Part shown: positions 18,725 through 28,735 of the stretch, piece after piece
Layout: each line of letters starts with the position of its first letter
How positions within the stretch are numbered: position 1 is the stretch's first letter
Origin: an uncultured Bacteroidota bacterium
GTDB taxonomy: Bacteria; Bacteroidota; Bacteroidia; UBA4408
Assembly (NCBI GenBank): GCA_903831265.1
Contig: CAIKXD010000328.1
Location: forward strand, 1 to 54,473
DNA length: 54,473 nucleotides
Direction of reading: 5' to 3'
The notes under the pieces: model-generated
What the model was told of the DNA's origin: nothing
Seen by the model: the letters and a program-made list of their open reading frames with translations, nothing else
Database searches by the model: none
Made by a program: the position numbers and the translations under genes

Positions 18725-19432
18725 TTAACTTTGATTCTTAAAATTAACGATGCTTACCACATGCATAGCAGCGGTTTCGGTTCTTAATCGCGATGTTCCT
18801 AAATTAAGTGCCTGGTATCCTTTTTCGGTGGCCGATATAATTTCTTTTGGAGTAAAGTCTCCTTCGGGGCCAATTAAAAAAATATTGTGTTTTTGATTGG
18901 TTTGAAATGTATGTAGTTGATTGTTTTGAGGGGCCTCGCCAAAGCAAATAAAAGCGTTATCAATTTTTGTTTTTGAGATAAAATCGTTGAAATAAATAGC
19001 TTCATTGATTTGTGGGATAAAGTATTTAAGTGATTGTTTCATGGCTGATATGGCCACTTTTTTTAATCGTTCTGTTTTAATTTCTTTGCGTTCTGACCTT
19101 GAGCAAATTAAAGGCGTAATTTCGTCAATTCCCATTTCAATAGCTTTTTCTACAAACCATTCCATACGATCCATATTTTTGGTAGGCGCTATTGCAAGAT
19201 GTAAGCTATAATTAAGTGGTTTAATGGTTTTAATTTCTTTTGTGATTGCAATGACACATTTTTTATGATTTACCTCTATAAGTTCTGCATCAAAAAGACT
19301 TCCATGGCCGTTGGTAATATGTATTATATCGCCTGTTTTTAGCCGCAATACTTGGGCGCAGTGCCTTGATTCTTCTTCATTAAGAAGTTGAGTTGTATTT
19401 AGCTCAAGGTTTGGTTGGTAAAATAGTTGCAT
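18725..19432 (-). CDS. rsmE: 16S rRNA (uracil(1498)-N(3))-methyltransferase
   Basis: ESRHCAQVLRLKTGDIIHITNGHG; MEWFVEKAIEMGIDEITPLICSRSE; IGPEGDFTPKEI; LGTSRLRTETAAM. Confidence 0.93.
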   Translation of the reverse strand: MQLFYQPNLELNTTQLLNEEESRHCAQVLRLKTGDIIHITNGHGSLFDAELIEVNHKKCVIAITKEIKTIKPLNYSLHLAIAPTKNMDRMEWFVEKAIEMGIDEITPLICSRSERKEIKTERLKKVAISAMKQSLKYFIPQINEAIYFNDFISKTKIDNAFICFGEAPQNNQLHTFQTNQKHNIFLIGPEGDFTPKEIISATEKGYQALNLGTSRLRTETAAMHVVSIVNFKNQS

Positions 19433-19441
19433 AATTAAAGT

Positions 19442-22400
19442 TCAATTTTTTTGTTGAAGTGGAAATCTTAATTCAAAGACAGTGCCTTCATTTTCAATAG
19501 AGGAAAAAGAGATGGTGCTATTAATATTTTCGAGTATACTTTTTACCATTGCTAGCCCTAAGCCCATTCCTCCGGTTTTAGTTGTGAAATTAGGCACAAA
19601 AATCATTTTTTTCTGTTCATCATTCATACCAATGCCGTTGTCGATAACTTGAACTAGCAACCCATTTTTTTCTTTTTTAAGATTGATTTCAATAGCTCCA
19701 TTTTTTTCGTCATTAATGGCTTGCAGTGCATTTTTAATGAGGTTGTTGAATACCCTCAATAATTGTTCTTTATCTGCATCAATAATATCATTATCGGTTA
19801 ATAAATTAAAGTTTATTTCACTGGCGGTAGTTGTTCTAAAGAGTGTTACAGCATTTTGTATTACATCGCTTAAGTTTACTTTAGTAAGTTTAGGTTTTGG
19901 CATCACTGCAAAGTTGCTGAACTCGTTTGCTATTTGTGCTAGCGTATCCACCTGTTCGATAAGCATGGTTGTAAACTTTTTAAATTTTTCATCAAATTGT
20001 GGACTTTGTTCTTGGTAAGCCCGTTGAATTAATTGTGCATTAAGTCGCAAAGGTGTAAGTGGGTTTTTAATTTCATGCGCTACTTGTTTAGCCATTTCGC
20101 GCCAAGCACTTTCTCTTTCGCTTTTAGCTAATCTTTCTGCACTTTCACTTAATTCTAAAATCATTCTGTTATATTCTATAATTAAGTTACCAATTTCATC
20201 TTTATTGTTCCATTCAATTGTTTCATTCTTTTTTCCTAAGCTAATATTGGCGAGCTTCTGCTGCAACATTTGCAATGGGCCTGTAATTCTGTTGGCAATA
20301 AATAATGTTACTAATAATGAAATTACAATTAAAAAAACATAGATGTTAATGAGCGTTACTAAAAGTGTTGAGATTTCATTTTCTAATTCTGTTTGTTTCG
20401 CAAAATAGGGGATATTTAAATAGCCCATGAGTTTGTTGTTTCTGTTCACAAATGGGATGTAAGCAGATAAGTAATTTAGATTTCCTATTTGTTCTTTATT
20501 GATAAATTGGGCTTGTTTGTTAATTACCATTTGCAAGTAAGCCTCAGGATTCATTTTTGCAGAGATCAATCCTTCTTCAATAATTTTTGGTCTTGAGAGT
20601 GCTATTAAATTTCCATCGGGATCGTACAAATTAATATCAGCTAAAAATACATTTGAGAATTTGGAAAGAATATAAGTAAGGTAATCTTCAGACGAAAAAG
20701 AGATGCTATTTTCATCGCCTAATTTATATTCAATTTCTCGAAGAACAGATTGCAAGCGCTCTGTAAGATTTTCGGCATTTTTTTGCTCGTATTGTTTTAC
20801 AATAAAATATACAGTTCCTGCACCAAAAAGTATTAGCGCCACAAGCACCATAACTATAGGCAAAGATTGAATTCTGTTGCGTAATGTATATTTTTTTAAT
20901 GATAAAAATCGATTAGGATTTACTAATGCAATCAATAACAAAAATAGCAATGAATAAATTGAAAATAAGTACGAAAAAAACGTAAGTGCATTGAACCAGT
21001 TTTCATTTTTAATACTTACAATATAGGTGCTTGAATTTGTTTTAAGACCAAAATGTTTATACTCTCTAAAATCGAAGAATACATTGCTTTTATTTCTATT
21101 GGCTTTGTCGTAAAAAGAAAGCAATGAGTTGTATATAAATTTTCCATGATGTTTACTTAAAAGGCTATCTCTATAAATGGCAAAAGATAAATTGGAAAAT
21201 TCTTTTTGATTATCTACTGTATTATCTAACAACAATAATGGAAATCCAATTTCATCAGAAAGATATTTTGAATCGGCTTCAATAAAAACATACGCAATAA
21301 ATTTAGGTTTGTTGTTTACGTTTTTATATAATTCATATTTTAATAAAAAACCAGATTTAGCGCTTTTCTCGGCAGGTAAATAACAGAAGTTTTTGTTGTT
21401 GTTTTTTTTGAATAGATCTTCAAAAAAACTATATTTATCAAATACAGCGCCAGGCGATTTAGAAATTGGATTACAAAGCGAATCATAAGCATAAAAACTG
21501 ATATCGAATTTTTCCCAATAACCATTAAAGTACTTTTGTTTAAGTCTGTTTAGAAAAGTATTTTCTTCGGTATTGTTTGATAAAAGTGAATTAATTAAAA
21601 GTGAATCTTTTGGTATTTTTTCTTTTAAATCAATTGACAAAAATTCGGCAACAGGATCGCGCTCAATTGCAAGGTTTTCGGCTAAAAATTTTAATTTTTG
21701 TTCATTACTTAGGCTTATTTCGTTGCGAATAATTATTGTGGTAAATACGCTAGCTAGGGTAAGATAAAAGATAGATTTAGTAGTGTAATTGCTGGTAAAA
21801 GTATTGTATTCTAATACTTCCTGTAAAGCAAACCAAGCCAAGGGAATGAGCACATATTGCAAAGAAACATGTAATAAAAGGAATGTTGCACACAATACTA
21901 ATGCCAGCGCAAAAAAGCCACTCACAATTTTAATGTTATATTTTTTCTGCTGAATAATAAGCACCTGCCCAACATAATAGAGCGATGTTAGCAATAAACC
22001 AATGCTAATATAGCCTAAGTAACTGTAAGCATTTAAAGAAATAAGGTTGTTTACATTTACATTAATTTTTGAATCATTTACCAAACTTATGATTACGTTA
22101 ATGCTAAGCACTGTGAGCAAGGCAAAGGCTAAGTTGAGCCCTGAAAGCACTTTGTAATTTTGCTTTTCTGAATTTAAGTTACTTTTAATATGCGCATATA
22201 ATCCATAAAAATAAGCAGCCAAAAGTGCAGCATGCAAAAGCAAATCGCCCAAGGAAGGAATATAGGCTGTATGGGCATAAATTGAAGGACTAAAAAGTTC
22301 GGTATTGTACAGTGCCTCGGGGAAACCAAGTTTTAATAATCCAATACGTATAAGGGCAAGCAAAACACCAAAACAAAGGTAATAGGAATAAAATCCATAC

Positions 22401-23119
22401 TGATGAAATAATCGAAAGCAGCTTTGTTCAATCAATAAAACCAAAAAAATTAAACAAATTAAAAAGCAAATAATTTGAACATACTCCATCCACAAATGCG
22501 CTTCATGTTCAACTTTATTGAGTGTAAAAAGATAATGTTTTTCTTTACTAAAAACATCATTAACGGAATTACTTTTAGTTTCTGAAATGTTTGTATTGGC
22601 AGGCAAATTAAAGCCTGTGGCATATTCATCTTTTAAATATTCGTTGTTAAATGAGTAATCGTTTTTAATTAAAATTAATCCAATAATTACTTTGTTGTTT
22701 AGCTCTTTCCTTCTTACTTCAAAAAGGCCATTATTTAACTTTACAATTTTACTATCGAGGCAAATTTTCAGTAAAAAATTTTCTACAGGTATGTGGTTAT
22801 CTGACCAGAATTTCAGGGAGTCATTTTCATAAACTAATAATACAAAACCATCTGTATTGTATAACGACTTGTAGCTAATGAGTTGTTTTTTGAATAATTC
22901 ATCATAGTTTGAAACTTCAATTTCCTTGGCAAAGTTGAGCAGCAATTTTTCGATGGCTACTTCCTTTTGATGTAACTTTTTTTCAAAGTTTTTTATGTGA
23001 TTTTGTTCCGATTCTAACTTGGGTAAGAAAATGGACAACAGGATGCAAAGCAGCAGCGATATACTAAAACCATAAATGGTTTGCTTGGTAGTTAATTGAA
23101 AAGACTTTGCCGTCATCAT
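19442..23119 (-). CDS. Large multi-pass sensor histidine kinase (HAMP + HisKA + HATPase)
   Basis: VTLFIANRITGPLQMLQQKL (HAMP); EMAKQVAHEIKNPLTPLRLNAQLIQRA (H-box); NNLIKNALQAIND (N-box); GNGIGM-like VIDNGIGM and GGMGLGLAMVKSI. Confidence 0.92.
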   Translation of the reverse strand: MMTAKSFQLTTKQTIYGFSISLLLCILLSIFLPKLESEQNHIKNFEKKLHQKEVAIEKLLLNFAKEIEVSNYDELFKKQLISYKSLYNTDGFVLLVYENDSLKFWSDNHIPVENFLLKICLDSKIVKLNNGLFEVRRKELNNKVIIGLILIKNDYSFNNEYLKDEYATGFNLPANTNISETKSNSVNDVFSKEKHYLFTLNKVEHEAHLWMEYVQIICFLICLIFLVLLIEQSCFRLFHQYGFYSYYLCFGVLLALIRIGLLKLGFPEALYNTELFSPSIYAHTAYIPSLGDLLLHAALLAAYFYGLYAHIKSNLNSEKQNYKVLSGLNLAFALLTVLSINVIISLVNDSKINVNVNNLISLNAYSYLGYISIGLLLTSLYYVGQVLIIQQKKYNIKIVSGFFALALVLCATFLLLHVSLQYVLIPLAWFALQEVLEYNTFTSNYTTKSIFYLTLASVFTTIIIRNEISLSNEQKLKFLAENLAIERDPVAEFLSIDLKEKIPKDSLLINSLLSNNTEENTFLNRLKQKYFNGYWEKFDISFYAYDSLCNPISKSPGAVFDKYSFFEDLFKKNNNKNFCYLPAEKSAKSGFLLKYELYKNVNNKPKFIAYVFIEADSKYLSDEIGFPLLLLDNTVDNQKEFSNLSFAIYRDSLLSKHHGKFIYNSLLSFYDKANRNKSNVFFDFREYKHFGLKTNSSTYIVSIKNENWFNALTFFSYLFSIYSLLFLLLIALVNPNRFLSLKKYTLRNRIQSLPIVMVLVALILFGAGTVYFIVKQYEQKNAENLTERLQSVLREIEYKLGDENSISFSSEDYLTYILSKFSNVFLADINLYDPDGNLIALSRPKIIEEGLISAKMNPEAYLQMVINKQAQFINKEQIGNLNYLSAYIPFVNRNNKLMGYLNIPYFAKQTELENEISTLLVTLINIYVFLIVISLLVTLFIANRITGPLQMLQQKLANISLGKKNETIEWNNKDEIGNLIIEYNRMILELSESAERLAKSERESAWREMAKQVAHEIKNPLTPLRLNAQLIQRAYQEQSPQFDEKFKKFTTMLIEQVDTLAQIANEFSNFAVMPKPKLTKVNLSDVIQNAVTLFRTTTASEINFNLLTDNDIIDADKEQLLRVFNNLIKNALQAINDEKNGAIEINLKKEKNGLLVQVIDNGIGMNDEQKKMIFVPNFTTKTGGMGLGLAMVKSILENINSTISFSSIENEGTVFELRFPLQQKN

Positions 23120-23260
23120 TGTAGCAAAGATAATTACAACATTAATATAAGCAGCAAGTATGTGTTTATTTAAATAGTATTTGGCAGAAAATTTAAAATT
23201 ATTGTTGAATAATGGGTCATAGAGTGCCTTTAATAAATATAATTGAAGTAAATTTGCCTT

Positions 23261-24187
23261 ATGAAAGCGCGCGTTATTAAATCTACAGGTAGTTGGTATA
23301 GCATCTTAACACATGATATGACGGTGATGGAATGTAGAATGAAAGGCAATATAAGATTGCAAGGTAGCCGAAGTACTAATCCTATTGCAGTTGGCGATAT
23401 TGTTGATTATGAAATTGAATTGAATACCGCACATGGAGTTATTAGTGCTATTCAAGACAGAAAAAATTATATTATTAGAAAGAGTATTAATCTTTCAAAA
23501 AAGTCGCACGTGCTTGCGGCCAATGTTGATCAGGTTTATGTAATGGTAACGGTTAGCAATCCTAGAACACCATTTGGATTTATTGATAGGATGTTGGTAA
23601 CTGCAGAGGCATATGGCATTCCAGCTTATATTATATTTAATAAAAAAGATGCCTGGGATGAGAAAGATACAATTCTTGCCCAAGAAATGCGCGAAACGTA
23701 CGAAAGTGTTGGGTATGAGACCACTTCAATTTCGGCATTAAATAAAGATGATGTAGAAAGCTTAAAAGAAAAATTACAAGGCAAAGTGAGTTTGTTAATT
23801 GGTCATTCAGGCACCGGCAAATCAACATTAATAAACGAGCTTAATAGTGATTTAAACATAAAAACAGCAGCCACCTCTACAGTTCATTTGCAGGGAAAAC
23901 ATACTACAACCTTTGCTGAAATGCATCCTATTGGTGTAGATACTTTTATTATAGATACGCCTGGTATAAGGGAGTTTGGATTGATTGATATGAATAAATA
24001 TGAGTTAGGGCATTATTTTCCTGAGATTAGGGCAAGATTAAATCAATGTAGATTTAATAATTGTTTGCATTTAAATGAACCGGGATGCGCCATTAAAGGT
24101 GCTGTAGAAAAAAATGAAATTCCTTTTACCAGATTCAGAAGTTACGTAAGTATGGTTGAAGGAGAAACAGAAGAGGTGTTTGATTAA
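23261..24187 (+). CDS. rsgA: Ribosome small subunit-dependent GTPase A
   Basis: Circularly permuted GTPase: FNKKDAW (G4), GHSGTGKSTLIN (G1), IDTPGIREFGL (G3); Zn finger CRFNNCLHLNEPGCAIK. Confidence 0.95.
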   Translation: MKARVIKSTGSWYSILTHDMTVMECRMKGNIRLQGSRSTNPIAVGDIVDYEIELNTAHGVISAIQDRKNYIIRKSINLSKKSHVLAANVDQVYVMVTVSNPRTPFGFIDRMLVTAEAYGIPAYIIFNKKDAWDEKDTILAQEMRETYESVGYETTSISALNKDDVESLKEKLQGKVSLLIGHSGTGKSTLINELNSDLNIKTAATSTVHLQGKHTTTFAEMHPIGVDTFIIDTPGIREFGLIDMNKYELGHYFPEIRARLNQCRFNNCLHLNEPGCAIKGAVEKNEIPFTRFRSYVSMVEGETEEVFD

Positions 24188-24338
24188 TTATTTTTTATGC
24201 TTATCCGTTTTTTGTATAAGAAAAGATAAAAATTAAATCATACTACAAGTATATCGCTTACATTCTAACTGAATATTGGTTTCCAACTCATTTTGCTAAT
24301 AAATTAGGAAGTTCTAAATAGCTTTAGTTCTCGCAAAA

Positions 24339-24365
24339 CTTACTTTTTTACGAAAAAAAAGTAAG
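24339..24365. repeat. A/T-rich stem-loop in intergenic region
   Basis: CTTACTTTTTT-ACG-AAAAAAAAGTAAG. Confidence 0.6.
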
Positions 24366-24487
24366 CAAAAAATTCGTGGAATCGATAAAACACGGCAATT
24401 GGCATCAAAGCATTAGGACGCTCAGATTCTGTGTTAATTTCCAAATAAAATAATTATTTTTGTATTTCAAACAGCCAAGAGCTAGTT

Positions 24488-25552
24488 TCAAAAGGGGGCA
24501 ATTACTAGTAATTGCTCTCTTTCATTTTCTACTGATTCACATTGCTCTCTTGTAAGTTTATTGTAAGTTGAGTTGTTTTTATGAAGAATGTATGTTAATT
24601 CTAATAGTTTTCGCTGAACTGCTGTTACCGCTTTCATTTTGACACCATGCTTACCGACTAGTCTTACAAATAAATCTTTATATCTCATATCGTGTTTAAT
24701 AGCAGAAAGAGCGGGCAAATGCATTGCTTTTCTCAAATGCCTATTCCCTTTTTTTGATATGTGTGTTTTTCCTTTTATAGATGTTCCTGATTGCTTTTCT
24801 ATAACATCCAAACCAGCAAAGCTTGTTAGTTGTTTTTTATTCCTTATTAATTCAAAACCATTTGTTTCTGCATAGATTATAGAAGCTGTTAATAATCCTA
24901 TTCCTGGTATGGTTGTGGCTTGCTTTACATGTCTATTTAATTCTTTATCCGATGCAATTAACTGATTGATTTCAACTTTTATTTCCTGTTCCTGTTTACT
25001 TAACAATTTTATCCGTTGATTCATTCTTTTTATACTTGATTGATTAGGCTCAGACTCTGTATTTTCTGCATGTATTTGATTCTTTATTGCACTACGTTCA
25101 TCTACTATTTGATCTCTTTCTCTGGTGAGTTGTTTTAGACTCTTTAATACTGGATTGGGGCGGTTCCAATTGTCTAATTTTCTTTCCAAACCGAATTGAG
25201 CTATTGCTTGTGAACAGCTTTTATCTGTTATTGTTTTTACTTCTAAAGTCCTTATATAATTACTGATTTTATTAGGCAAAATAATACTTATGGCCTTTTT
25301 AAAATCTAACAAAAAATAAGCTAACTTTTCATGATAAACTCCTGTCGCTTCCATTACATAACGAGCCTCAACATCATCTTGAGTAAGCTTTTTTACCCAT
25401 GAAACTAAAGCTTCAAATCCTTTGGTTGTGTTTTTAAAAACTTTATAGGCTATTAAATCGGTTGACAAATCGTCATACAATTTACCTATAGTTACCACTA
25501 ATTCTTTCTGAGCAACGTCAATGCCCACAACTTGTTTAATTACTTTTTTCAT
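24488..25552 (-). CDS. IS110-family transposase
   Basis: N-terminal GIDVAQKELVV, VMEATGVYHEKLA (DEDD-type fold); C-terminal Transposase_20: TTIPGIGLLTASIIYAE...FAGLDVIEKQSGTSIKGKTHISKKGNRHLRKAMHLPALSA. Confidence 0.92.
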   Translation of the reverse strand: MKKVIKQVVGIDVAQKELVVTIGKLYDDLSTDLIAYKVFKNTTKGFEALVSWVKKLTQDDVEARYVMEATGVYHEKLAYFLLDFKKAISIILPNKISNYIRTLEVKTITDKSCSQAIAQFGLERKLDNWNRPNPVLKSLKQLTRERDQIVDERSAIKNQIHAENTESEPNQSSIKRMNQRIKLLSKQEQEIKVEINQLIASDKELNRHVKQATTIPGIGLLTASIIYAETNGFELIRNKKQLTSFAGLDVIEKQSGTSIKGKTHISKKGNRHLRKAMHLPALSAIKHDMRYKDLFVRLVGKHGVKMKAVTAVQRKLLELTYILHKNNSTYNKLTREQCESVENEREQLLVIAPF

Positions 25553-25760
25553 CCTTTTAAAAGTTAAATAGTTAATATTAAAAGTGAGTAATCTCCCTTC
25601 GTCTTGTCTCCTGGTTGGATATTCTGGATAACTACATATAGTAATTTCCTTACATTCTGTTCAAACTCTAAGAGATAAAAAAGGATGAGGTAATTTCTGA
25701 GCGAGAACTTATTTCTTGAATAGTTTAGATGCCTATTTACTCTCATCCTTTTCACTTTTT
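25553..25760 (-). ncRNA. Candidate bridge RNA / structured left-end region of the IS110 element
   Basis: About 200-nt non-coding region immediately 5' of the transposase containing an 11-bp perfect inverted repeat AAAAGGATGAG (25679-25689)/CTCATCCTTTT (25742-25752); position expected for an IS110-group bridge RNA. Boundaries not determined. Confidence 0.4.
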
Positions 25761-25979
25761 TAAATAAATTTAATACTAATTAAGATATTTTGCAAACATA
25801 GGAGATGCCACCGCAGATCATTGTTCGCATTTGCTAAATATTCTGCTAAATGTATTAGTTTTGTAGTCAATGCTCTGCAACGGCTGCTATTGCTGCATTT
25901 TGCCGACACGTACCAACCTAAAAATTCAAATTAAATTAAATAAATACAATTATTGACGCTAATATAAAGGATATGCGAA

Positions 25980-26861
25980 TTATTTTTTTTCAGTTGAAAT
26001 ATTAACCAACGCAATGCGCTTATTATCTGGACTTAGGGCTATTCTATTAATGTTTTTAACGCCCATTGCATCAAAGTTTCCGCATAGTCGCCAACCTAAA
26101 TTAAATTGACTGTCGGAATAATAAATCATTCCATCTTTACAGCAAAATATTAGGTTGTTTTTGCTAATAACAAAGTCTTCAACACCATTGTAAAACTCAA
26201 TTAATTTGGTTATTGAACCATTGTTTTCTGTACGACAAAGCCAACGCACACTGTCTTTTTCTAGGCTAGTAAAATATAGATTTCCGAAAGATGAAACTTG
26301 CAAACAGCGGCCAATATTGGTAGCTATCGTTTTTGTTTTGTTATTATATGTATTGCAAATTTGTAAGCTAGGCGGCTCGGTTAAAATAAAAGCTGCAAAG
26401 CTGGTGTCGTTCAACCATGCGTAATAGCCTACAGAATCAACTTTTGGAACATATACTTTGCCTTTGTTTCCATTTAAATCAAACGTCCAAATTCTTTGTG
26501 CCGAATCTTGTTCTACTTCAACCACAGAGATACCATTGTTATTGGGAAGTAGTTTGGCAGAATATTCGCTTTCTTTTGTATTGGTATATTTTGAGTTGGC
26601 CTTTTTCTTGAGATGGTATTGATAAATGTCGGCTTGTAAATCTTCACCAATATGCGTGTAAAGCAAGATTGAGTCATTCAGAAAAAAAGGTTGGCTATCA
26701 TATCCGATGGCATTGGTAATATTTTTTGCAGCACCAAAGTAAATATTGCCTTCATTGATTCTTATATCAGCAAGCCAAATATCCGATTCAATAAAGTGTT
26801 GGGCTTTGATGCTTTGTAATCCAAATAGAAGAAATAAAGAAATAACTTTAAAAATTTTCAT
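25980..26861 (-). CDS. Secreted beta-propeller-like (TolB/WD40-like) hypothetical protein
   Basis: Signal peptide FKVISLFLLFGLQSIKAQ; repeats such as PNNNGISVVEVEQDSAQRIWTFDLNG and INRIALSPDNKRIALVNIS. Confidence 0.65.
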   Translation of the reverse strand: MKIFKVISLFLLFGLQSIKAQHFIESDIWLADIRINEGNIYFGAAKNITNAIGYDSQPFFLNDSILLYTHIGEDLQADIYQYHLKKKANSKYTNTKESEYSAKLLPNNNGISVVEVEQDSAQRIWTFDLNGNKGKVYVPKVDSVGYYAWLNDTSFAAFILTEPPSLQICNTYNNKTKTIATNIGRCLQVSSFGNLYFTSLEKDSVRWLCRTENNGSITKLIEFYNGVEDFVISKNNLIFCCKDGMIYYSDSQFNLGWRLCGNFDAMGVKNINRIALSPDNKRIALVNISTEKK

Positions 26862-28720
26862 TAATTAAAAGGCGTTAAAACAGAAATATTAAAATTATCG
26901 ATATATACTTTTTCCTTTGATGGATGCCATAAATAAACGGAGAAATTATCTTTTACAGACCTTACTTCTGGTGTTAGATAGTAATATTCAATATGATTCC
27001 ATTGATTAATTTTTAAGTCGTCTTTAAGCAAATACTTATTCCTGTATTTATAGGTGCCATTTTCACCATGATTAAAATGGGTTACAATTCGAGGACTTTC
27101 GGCAGTGAAATTTTCGGGAATAAAAATATCTACGCCTACTTTAATCCAAAAATGGTCTTTGTTAGTAATTTTAAAATATTGTTGCGTAACTCCATCAACA
27201 AATTCATTGGTTTCATTCATCACAAGAGAGAGGCTATCATCTTTTCCCAATATGTTGCAATGCACATATTCCTTACCTTTTGGAGGTGTTTTGTATTGAA
27301 ACGAAGCAATAGTTTTTTCTTGATAGTTCTCAGGGTTTATCAAAGGCTCATTTTCATCCGCACTTCTGTTTACAAGCATTAACTTTTCAGTATCAGCTGG
27401 TTTTACAGTTTTAAGAAATATTTTTTTGTAGGCGGTAAAAGTCATTCGTTCATGATCCAAAATATCGTATTTAAATTGCCATGCTTGAAAAATATTGAGC
27501 AATAACAAAAGCATAAATGCAATTGAGGAAACAACCTTAAATTTAGAAAATAGGGAGTTTAAGCCATAGCCTAGGCTTATGGCAAGCAAAGGATAAATAG
27601 AAAGTATTGCTCTTTGACTATAACTGCCGCCTGCATACCACCAACACGACCAACTTGAAACGATGTAAACAGCCAGGACACTTGGAATTAAGATGGCCCA
27701 AAAAATGGATTTATTTTTACGATAAACATTTACAAGACTTAGTATTGCAATAAAAGCCAATGGGGTGTATACAAACCAACCTTTTCTAAAACTAAATAAA
27801 AATTGTGATGTATATGGTGTTAAAAAATCAAAGCCTTCGCCAGGGTTTTGATAACTGTAGTATAACCAATGATTGGTCCCTTTTTTCCAATACCACATTT
27901 GAATTAAAATAGGAATTGCAAATAGAAATAAACTCAACATGAGTTTTGGAAATGAAGTAAAAAGCCATTTAACTTTCGCATTTAAACTACCAATCTTATT
28001 GATGTTCCAGAGTAGTGGTATAAATATACAAATGATCTCATTTGGTCTTATAAGTGTAATTAAACCACAGCTAAATGCAATTACAAAAAGGTTTTTCCAT
28101 TGTTTATTTTTATCCCATTGAATGGTGTAATAAATTAAAACTGTATATAAGGTAAAAATTGGAACATGTGTGAGTAAGGAATACTGCACTGTAAGCTGCA
28201 TGTAGTTGGTTGCAAACACAATTAATAAGAAAGTAATGATTGCAATTTTTGATTCAAAAAACGTGAACAAAATTTTAAGTAAATAATATAGTCCAATCAA
28301 ACTAAATAAATACATACCGCCTTCAATCATCACTCTATAAATGGCACTAAATCCATCTTGTTTATAATTTAACACAGGCGCAAGCCAGTGTGCAATAAAA
28401 AAGAAAGGTGCATATAAAAACGACATCCCCGCGCTATATTTAATAATCCAATTGCCAGTTTCGGGATGTTGATTAATTTGATACAATGTAGCGGTACTCT
28501 CGTATTGCGCTACAATTTGATTAAGCCAATCTTGATTTAATAAATAGGGATCATGATAAATGAATTTGGCGGGTAAGTATAGATAATAACCAAAAACATC
28601 CCACGATAATACATTGGGCTCGGGATAAATCAACTTTAATAAAAGTAAAACTAGTGCTGTAAAAAGCACAGTAAATTTTATTTGTTTATGAATGTGTTTA
28701 GGGTTGTTATTAAAATTCAC
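26861..28720 (-). CDS. Multi-pass membrane protein, glycosyltransferase (GT39/PMT-like) candidate
   Basis: Many hydrophobic segments after SWDVFGYYLYLPAKFIYHDPYLLN; architecture resembles Bacteroidota dolichyl-phosphate-mannose mannosyltransferase-like proteins. Confidence 0.6.
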   Translation of the reverse strand: MNFNNNPKHIHKQIKFTVLFTALVLLLLKLIYPEPNVLSWDVFGYYLYLPAKFIYHDPYLLNQDWLNQIVAQYESTATLYQINQHPETGNWIIKYSAGMSFLYAPFFFIAHWLAPVLNYKQDGFSAIYRVMIEGGMYLFSLIGLYYLLKILFTFFESKIAIITFLLIVFATNYMQLTVQYSLLTHVPIFTLYTVLIYYTIQWDKNKQWKNLFVIAFSCGLITLIRPNEIICIFIPLLWNINKIGSLNAKVKWLFTSFPKLMLSLFLFAIPILIQMWYWKKGTNHWLYYSYQNPGEGFDFLTPYTSQFLFSFRKGWFVYTPLAFIAILSLVNVYRKNKSIFWAILIPSVLAVYIVSSWSCWWYAGGSYSQRAILSIYPLLAISLGYGLNSLFSKFKVVSSIAFMLLLLLNIFQAWQFKYDILDHERMTFTAYKKIFLKTVKPADTEKLMLVNRSADENEPLINPENYQEKTIASFQYKTPPKGKEYVHCNILGKDDSLSLVMNETNEFVDGVTQQYFKITNKDHFWIKVGVDIFIPENFTAESPRIVTHFNHGENGTYKYRNKYLLKDDLKINQWNHIEYYYLTPEVRSVKDNFSVYLWHPSKEKVYIDNFNISVLTPFN

Positions 28721-28735
28721 TGCGCCTCTTTAAAT

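Noticed and set aside
25564-25755. 63-aa minus-strand ORF upstream of the IS110 transposase
   Set aside because: Lies in the expected non-coding left end and overlaps the inverted repeat; more likely chance ORF over a structured RNA.
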